Source: Merdiplasma sp905207905 (lineage in GTDB: Bacteria; Bacillota; Clostridia; Lachnospirales; Lachnospiraceae). Taken from it: a DNA stretch of 8,741 nt. Below, one piece after another: positions 5,106 through 8,741 of this stretch (positions within the stretch are counted from its first letter, which is position 1; every line of letters begins with the position of its first letter). The notes below the pieces were generated by a model. It was given only the letters and a program-made list of their open reading frames with translations, made no database searches and was not told the origin of the DNA. Where the stretch lies: contig CABRXX010000088.1 in assembly GCA_902475025.1 (NCBI GenBank), forward strand, positions 1-8,741. The letters are read 5' to 3'. A program made the position numbers and the translations under genes.

Positions 5106-6437
5106 TCAGCAGATGCCCTGGGCTTTCATCGCCTCTGCCACCTTCAAAAAGCCGGCAATATTGGCTCCTGCTACATAATTGCCCTCCATGCCGTACTTTT
5201 TGGATGCATCATCCAGGCTATGGAAAATATTTACCATAATAGTCTTTAATTTGTTGTCCACCTCTTCGAAACTCCAGCTAAGACGCTCAGAATTCTGGCT
5301 CATCTCCAGGGCAGAGGTGGCTACGCCGCCTGCATTGGATGCCTTGCCCGGGCAGAACAGAACGTGCTTCTGAAGGTATTCCGTAGCCTCCAGGGTAGTC
5401 GGCATATTTGCGCCCTCTGCCACTGCAAAGCAGCCGTTCTCCACAAGCATCTTAGCATCCTCCAAATGAAGCTCATTCTGCGTTGCACAGGGAAGTGCAA
5501 TATCGCATTTCACAGACCATACACCTCTTCCCTCATGATACTGAGCGGAAGGTCTCTGGGCTGCATACTCTGTCAGGCGGGCACGCTTTACTTCCTTTAC
5601 CTCTTTCAGAAGAGCCACATCAATTCCTTCGGGATCATAAATCCAGCCGGTGGAATCCGAACAAGTAACCGGCTTTGCCCCAAGCTGCCATGCCTTCTCA
5701 ATGGCGTAAATTGCCACATTTCCGGCTCCGGACACAGCCACCGTCTTATCCTTCAGCTCTTTTCCGTTACACTTTAACATCTCCTCCGTCAGATATAGAA
5801 GACCATAGCCGGTAGCCTGCGTTCTGGCAAGAGAACCTCCGTAAGTCAGGCCCTTTCCTGTGAGGACTCCTTCATATACATTGCGAATCCTTTTATACTG
5901 TCCGAACAAATAACCGATCTCCCGACCGCCTACGCCAATATCTCCTGCCGGAACGTCCGTATCTGCTCCAATATGCTTGCAAAGCTCTGTCATAAAGCTT
6001 TGACAAAATGCCATCACTTCCCGGTCTGATTTTCCTTTGGGATCAAAATCAGAGCCGCCCTTGCCGCCGCCGATTGGCAATCCGGTGAGGGAATTTTTGA
6101 AAATCTGTTCAAAGCCCAGGAATTTGATGATTCCCAGATTCACAGATGGATGAAAACGGAGGCCGCCCTTATAGGGTCCAATCGCACTGTTGAACTGTAC
6201 TCGGAAACCATTGTTTACCTGCACCTGTCCCTGATCATCTACCCAGGGAACACGGAACATGATAATACGCTCTGGAGTAACCAGCCGCTCCAGCAGTGCG
6301 TCTCTGCGATATTCCTCTTCATTTGCTTCAATCACTACCCGCAGGGACTCTAATACCTCTTTGACCGCCTGATGGAATTCGGGCTGCGCCGGATTCTTCT
6401 CAACTACTGCTGCAAGAACTTCATCTACATATGACAT
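5106..6437 (-). CDS. gdhA: Glutamate dehydrogenase, family I (NADP type likely)
   Basis: This enzyme interconverts 2-oxoglutarate plus ammonium and glutamate, using NAD(P)H, as a cytoplasmic hexamer. The 443-residue length is normal for small family I enzymes. The substrate domain includes KGGLRFHPSVN (90-100) and GLPIGGGKGGSDFDP (119-133), with the catalytic lysine at 126, and PAGDIGVGGREIG (163-175), with the catalytic aspartate at 166. The Rossmann domain begins near 230 with GAGNVA (237-242). After the second strand it reads CSDSTGW, resembling NADP enzymes such as that of E. coli more than the NAD-specific clostridial type, so ammonium assimilation is the likely role; this coenzyme call is inference. 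The ATG at 6437 follows GAGGAGG. It is a single-gene unit with its own promoter, upstream inverted repeats and terminator. Confidence 0.96.
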   Translation of the reverse strand: MSYVDEVLAAVVEKNPAQPEFHQAVKEVLESLRVVIEANEEEYRRDALLERLVTPERIIMFRVPWVDDQGQVQVNNGFRVQFNSAIGPYKGGLRFHPSVNLGIIKFLGFEQIFKNSLTGLPIGGGKGGSDFDPKGKSDREVMAFCQSFMTELCKHIGADTDVPAGDIGVGGREIGYLFGQYKRIRNVYEGVLTGKGLTYGGSLARTQATGYGLLYLTEEMLKCNGKELKDKTVAVSGAGNVAIYAIEKAWQLGAKPVTCSDSTGWIYDPEGIDVALLKEVKEVKRARLTEYAAQRPSAQYHEGRGVWSVKCDIALPCATQNELHLEDAKMLVENGCFAVAEGANMPTTLEATEYLQKHVLFCPGKASNAGGVATSALEMSQNSERLSWSFEEVDNKLKTIMVNIFHSLDDASKKYGMEGNYVAGANIAGFLKVAEAMKAQGIC

Positions 6438-6483
6438 ATTTTTTCCTCCTCTTATGCAGTACAGTTAAAACTACATCGGACTT

Positions 6484-6512
6484 ATTATAATAAACTTTTG
6501 TTCCAGATGCAA
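6484..6512 (-). promoter_or_regulatory. gdhA promoter
   Basis: On the minus strand TTGCAT (6507-6512), a 17-base spacer and a perfect TATAAT (6484-6489), about 46 bases before the gdhA ATG. The sequence immediately upstream is very AT-rich and could act as an UP element. Confidence 0.88.
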
Positions 6513-6541
6513 TATGCAATAAAAATTCTTTTATATATTTT

Positions 6542-6568
6542 TTCATAAAAAATAAGGTTTTTTATGAA
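6542..6568. repeat. 11-bp perfect inverted repeat upstream of the gdhA promoter
   Basis: TTCATAAAAAA (6542-6552), five bases, then TTTTTTATGAA (6558-6568). It ends 30 bases upstream of the -35 box. It could be an operator for a dimeric regulator, or a weak bidirectional hairpin; its AT-only stem makes a real terminator less likely. Confidence 0.6.
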
Positions 6569-6606
6569 TAATCACTAAATTTTTCTTTTTCAAAATTCCA
6601 AGACCT

Positions 6607-6633
6607 CCAATAGGAAATCACTCCAACTATTGG
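6607..6633. repeat. Inverted repeat CCAATAG-N13-CTATTGG
   Basis: Perfect 7-bp arms at 6607-6613 and 6627-6633, separated by 13 bases and lying just below the folD terminator. The spacing puts the half-site centres two helical turns apart, which fits a dimeric DNA-binding protein, but no regulator can be named. Confidence 0.45.
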
Positions 6634-6642
6634 CGCAGCGCT

Positions 6643-6690
6643 AAAATGCAGAGAATTTCCGGCACTGCCTTCTCCGAAAATCCTCTGCAT
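6643..6690 (-). terminator. Intrinsic terminator of the fhs-fchA-folD operon
   Basis: On the minus strand ATGCAGAG (6683-6690) pairs with CTCTGCAT (6646-6653), and the inner GATTTTCGG with CCGGAAATT including two G-U pairs, giving a stem of about 17 positions with an 11-base loop, followed by TTTT. It starts about 60 bases after the folD stop. Confidence 0.85.
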
Positions 6691-6750
6691 CTTTCCTATG
6701 TCTGCTATTTACATCTTTCCCCTTCAAATCGTTTGAACCGGGAACTGCTT

Positions 6751-7602
6751 TTAAGCCAGTGTTCTTGCCGCTGCCTCTACCACATGACCCACCAAAACAG
6801 AAGTAGTCACACTGCCAACACCGCCAGGAACAGGAGTGATCGCTTCCACGATGGGTTCAACAGCTGCGTAATCCACATCACCGCAAAGCTTGCCCTCCGC
6901 GTTCATATTAATACCCACATCAATAATCACCTGACCCGGTTTTACATACTCAGCACCTACCACACCGGCACGGCCGGCTGCTACAATAATGATATCTGCT
7001 TCTCTGGCCACAGAAGGCATATCCACGGTTCTGGTATGGCAAACCGTAACCGTAGCATTTTTCTTGATCAGCATCATTGCCGCCGGTTTTCCAACAACAA
7101 GAGAGCGACCGATCACCACTGCCTTTTTACCGGTACAATCGATTCCATAATGATCCAGAATCTCCATACATGCCTGAGGTGTACAGGGCGGGAATCCAAC
7201 TTTCTTTCCAGTAAAGACGCCGGACATAGAGCCATCGGTCATACAGTCCACATCCTTTGCCGGATCCAATGCATTTTCGATCACTGCCTGATCCAGATGC
7301 TTGGGCAGCGGACGGAACAGAAGAACGCCATGGATGTGGTTGTCTTTATTTACCTTGTCGATCACTGCCAGCAGTTCTTCCTGAGATACATCCTCCGGAA
7401 GCAAAATCTTCTCACAGGCTACCCCTAATGTCTCGCAGCGCTTTGTAGCTCCTCTCTCGTAGGAAATATCACTGGGATTTTCACCTACCCGGATAATTCC
7501 CAGTGTAGGATTCACTCCCTTTGCCTGAAGCTCTGCTACCTGAGCTTTGATTCTCTCGTTCAAAGAGGCGGTTACTTCTTTGCCAAGTAATTGTTTTGCC
7601 AT
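6751..7602 (-). CDS. folD: Methylene-THF dehydrogenase FolD, probably lacking cyclohydrolase activity
   Basis: FolD proteins oxidise or form 5,10-methylene-THF with NAD(P) and usually also hydrolyse methenyl-THF. The 283-residue protein has the full two-domain fold: VGENPSDISY (39-48), PLP (98-100), DVD (117-119), a nucleotide-binding VVIGRSLVVGKP (162-173) and ITPVPGGVG (255-263). Aligned without gaps to E. coli FolD, as I recall that sequence, the catalytic lysine (YVASK) is Ala52 here (YERGA) and the glutamine of VQLPLP is Phe96 (LFRPLP), while the aspartate of DVD is kept. Lys and Gln are established as needed for cyclohydrolase action in the family, so I infer a dehydrogenase-only enzyme. 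The ATG at 7602 follows AAAAGGAG. It lies 28 bases after fchA, whose product can provide the missing step. Confidence 0.95.
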   Translation of the reverse strand: MAKQLLGKEVTASLNERIKAQVAELQAKGVNPTLGIIRVGENPSDISYERGATKRCETLGVACEKILLPEDVSQEELLAVIDKVNKDNHIHGVLLFRPLPKHLDQAVIENALDPAKDVDCMTDGSMSGVFTGKKVGFPPCTPQACMEILDHYGIDCTGKKAVVIGRSLVVGKPAAMMLIKKNATVTVCHTRTVDMPSVAREADIIIVAAGRAGVVGAEYVKPGQVIIDVGINMNAEGKLCGDVDYAAVEPIVEAITPVPGGVGSVTTSVLVGHVVEAAARTLA

Positions 7603-7630
7603 TGTTAAATTCTCCTTTTGTAAGTATTAA

Positions 7631-8263
7631 TCAGCCTTTCAGTCTTGCAAGAACACTGTCGAAAATCTCATCTGCCATGGGCGGATATTTCTCCAGCATT
7701 GCATCCGCTTTTGCGTTTAACTGGGCAGCATATTCCTTGTCTGCCATGGATTTTGTGTTAATATACACATTCAGGCTGGCGCCTTTTAAGGCAGCCTTGC
7801 AGAAAGCTGCTCCTACGCCGGCATCGCTGATGGCTAGAGCAGAACCTTTGGCAGCAAACTCCTTGATCAGTTCGATGGCTTCACAGCATTTCTCCATAAT
7901 CTCCATGGGCACAGAGCAGGCATCCTTCAGAACGATCTCCATCACTCTTGCTTTCTCTGCCTTCTCCTCCTCCGTCTCTCTGGGCATTCCGTATGCTTTC
8001 GCCAGAGGCTCAAATACCTCTGCATCTCTTTCTACCAGAGCCAGAAGCTCTTTCTGCAGAACATCGCACTTCGCCTTCAGTTCATACATCTCAGCTTCCA
8101 CATCTGTATACTTTTTCTTTCCTACGGTGAGGCTTCCCACCATATTTCCCAGTGCAGTGCCAACAGCACCCACTAAAGCGGATGCGCCGCCGCCGCCGGG
8201 AACCGGTGCCTTGGAAGCCAGGACTTCTACAAATTCATTGCATGGTACAGTTGAAAATCCCAT
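7631..8263 (-). CDS. fchA: Methenyl-THF cyclohydrolase, cyclodeaminase family
   Basis: The 210-residue protein belongs to the formimino-THF cyclodeaminase/cyclohydrolase family: a helical enzyme acting on the folate C1 group. Signatures are APVPGGGGASALVGAVG (19-35), GNMVGSLTVGKKKY (39-52), RDAEVFEPLAKAYGMP (79-94), with a conserved Asp80, and ISDAGVGAAFCKAALKGA (145-162) followed by NVYIN. The length is that of the stand-alone enzyme rather than the bifunctional histidine-degradation fusion. Because it lies between fhs and folD, I read it as the enzyme interconverting formyl-THF and methenyl-THF, with cyclodeaminase activity as an alternative. The ATG at 8263 follows GGAGGT at 9 bases. Confidence 0.93.
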   Translation of the reverse strand: MGFSTVPCNEFVEVLASKAPVPGGGGASALVGAVGTALGNMVGSLTVGKKKYTDVEAEMYELKAKCDVLQKELLALVERDAEVFEPLAKAYGMPRETEEEKAEKARVMEIVLKDACSVPMEIMEKCCEAIELIKEFAAKGSALAISDAGVGAAFCKAALKGASLNVYINTKSMADKEYAAQLNAKADAMLEKYPPMADEIFDSVLARLKG

Positions 8264-8369
8264 TGGTCTTTACCTCCGTGTTTATTTATGGTTATACATC
8301 AGTATATCCGTCCGTCTCCACTGACAGGATAGAGTTTTTATTTCTCCCGGACAGTCTTATCCTTCTCTT
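8264..8369. other. 106-base spacer between fhs and fchA
   Basis: No gene and no standard terminator. On the minus strand CTGTCCG can pair with CGGACGG (one G-U) around a 33-base loop that has its own GAG-N9-CTC stem, with no following T-tract. It may be an mRNA-processing or stabilising element. I see no promoter that I would defend. Confidence 0.4.
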
Positions 8370-8741
8370 TTAGAATAAACCGGAAATCTTTCCAGTCTCG
8401 TCTACATCGATCCGCTCTGCAGCCGGTACTTTGGGCAGACCAGGCATGGTCATAATCTCTCCGGTAAGGGCTACGATAAAGCCTGCGCCTGCGGAGATCT
8501 TCAGGTTCCGCACAGTAACCTCAAAGTCTGTAGGTGCTCCCAACTTGGTCTGGTCATCTGTTAAGGAATACTGGGTCTTTGCCACACAGATGGGGCAGTT
8601 TCCGTATCCCAAAGCTTCCAGCTCTTTTGCCTGCTTCTGAGCATTGGCCGTCAGAACCACTTTCTTGCCGCCGTAGATCTTCTGTACGATCTGGTTCAGT
8701 TTATCCTCAATGCTTCCTTCCAGCTCATAGCTGTAGGAGAA
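8370..8741 (-). CDS. fhs: Formate-tetrahydrofolate ligase, C-terminal part (cut by the window edge)
   Basis: This enzyme makes 10-formyl-THF from formate, THF and ATP and is the entry step of the one-carbon set here. The frame is open from the window end; 123 residues are present of a family of about 550. The C-terminal signatures are clear: KIYGGKKVVLTANAQKQ, YGNCPICVAKTQYSLTDD, KISAGAGFIVALTGEIMTMP and GLPKVPAAERIDVDETG, ending ISGLF. The reading frame continues upstream beyond the internal Met that an ORF finder would take as a start, so the true start is outside the window. It is followed by fchA after 106 bases. Confidence 0.96.
   Translation of the reverse strand, partial: FSYSYELEGSIEDKLNQIVQKIYGGKKVVLTANAQKQAKELEALGYGNCPICVAKTQYSLTDDQTKLGAPTDFEVTVRNLKISAGAGFIVALTGEIMTMPGLPKVPAAERIDVDETGKISGLF

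Larger units (their letters stand above)
6438..6750. other. 313-base intergenic region between folD and gdhA
   Basis: No gene is visible. In order from the folD end it holds a small palindrome TTCAAA-TCG-TTTGAA near 6723-6739, the folD terminator (6643-6690), a 7-bp inverted repeat (6607-6633), an 11-bp AT-rich inverted repeat (6542-6568), the gdhA promoter (6484-6512) and the gdhA ribosome binding site. Confidence 0.8.

Noticed and set aside
6646..7428. 260-codon plus-strand open frame opposite folD
   Set aside because: His/Asn/Ser-rich composition typical of an antisense shadow; starts inside the folD terminator hairpin.
7596..8324. 242-codon plus-strand open frame opposite fchA
   Set aside because: Ser/Ala/Phe-rich shadow of the real cyclohydrolase gene.
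8264..8369. THF riboswitch before fchA
   Set aside because: The location would suit one, but I do not see the conserved core sequence or stem pattern.
1..8741. CRISPR array, tRNA, rRNA or phage genes
   Set aside because: No regularly spaced repeats, cloverleaf-like or rRNA-like sequence, and no phage-type proteins were seen.

Overview
The window looks like chromosomal DNA of a mid-GC anaerobic Clostridia member, most likely Lachnospiraceae. Supporting signs are an L27 precursor with the Firmicutes LQFFA extension next to its Prp protease, a PadR/HAAS pair, a family I glutamate dehydrogenase, and the folate one-carbon set fhs-fchA-folD typical of acetogen-like gut Clostridia. Every gene I support lies on the minus strand, so transcription runs from high to low coordinates.

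Right end (8741 to 6640): the C-terminal part of formate-THF ligase (fhs, cut by the window edge), then fchA, then folD, then a strong hairpin terminator. Together they convert formate through formyl-THF and methenyl-THF to methylene-THF. FolD here lacks two of the three residues known to be needed for cyclohydrolase activity, so FchA probably supplies that step. This is the most interesting functional reading of the window.

Middle right (6630 to 5006): gdhA (NADP-type glutamate dehydrogenase) has its own clear promoter, two inverted repeats upstream that are candidate operators, and a terminator.

Middle (4890 to 3383): an LCP-family envelope protein with a TTG start and a conserved-looking protein of unknown function, probably one transcript from a promoter near 4861-4889.

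Middle left (3393 to 947): the ribosome block rplU-prp-rpmA, preceded by a sigma-A promoter whose -35 box overlaps the stop region of the gene before it, and by an L21-leader-like 5' UTR. A terminator separates rpmA from obgE, just ahead of the obgE ribosome binding site.

Left end (946 to 1): a 340-base region without a sure gene holds an 84-nt near-perfect long hairpin and an IS-end-like sequence. Then comes a PadR regulator with a repeat-rich promoter, translationally linked to a HAAS-domain membrane protein gene that appears frameshifted and runs off the window.
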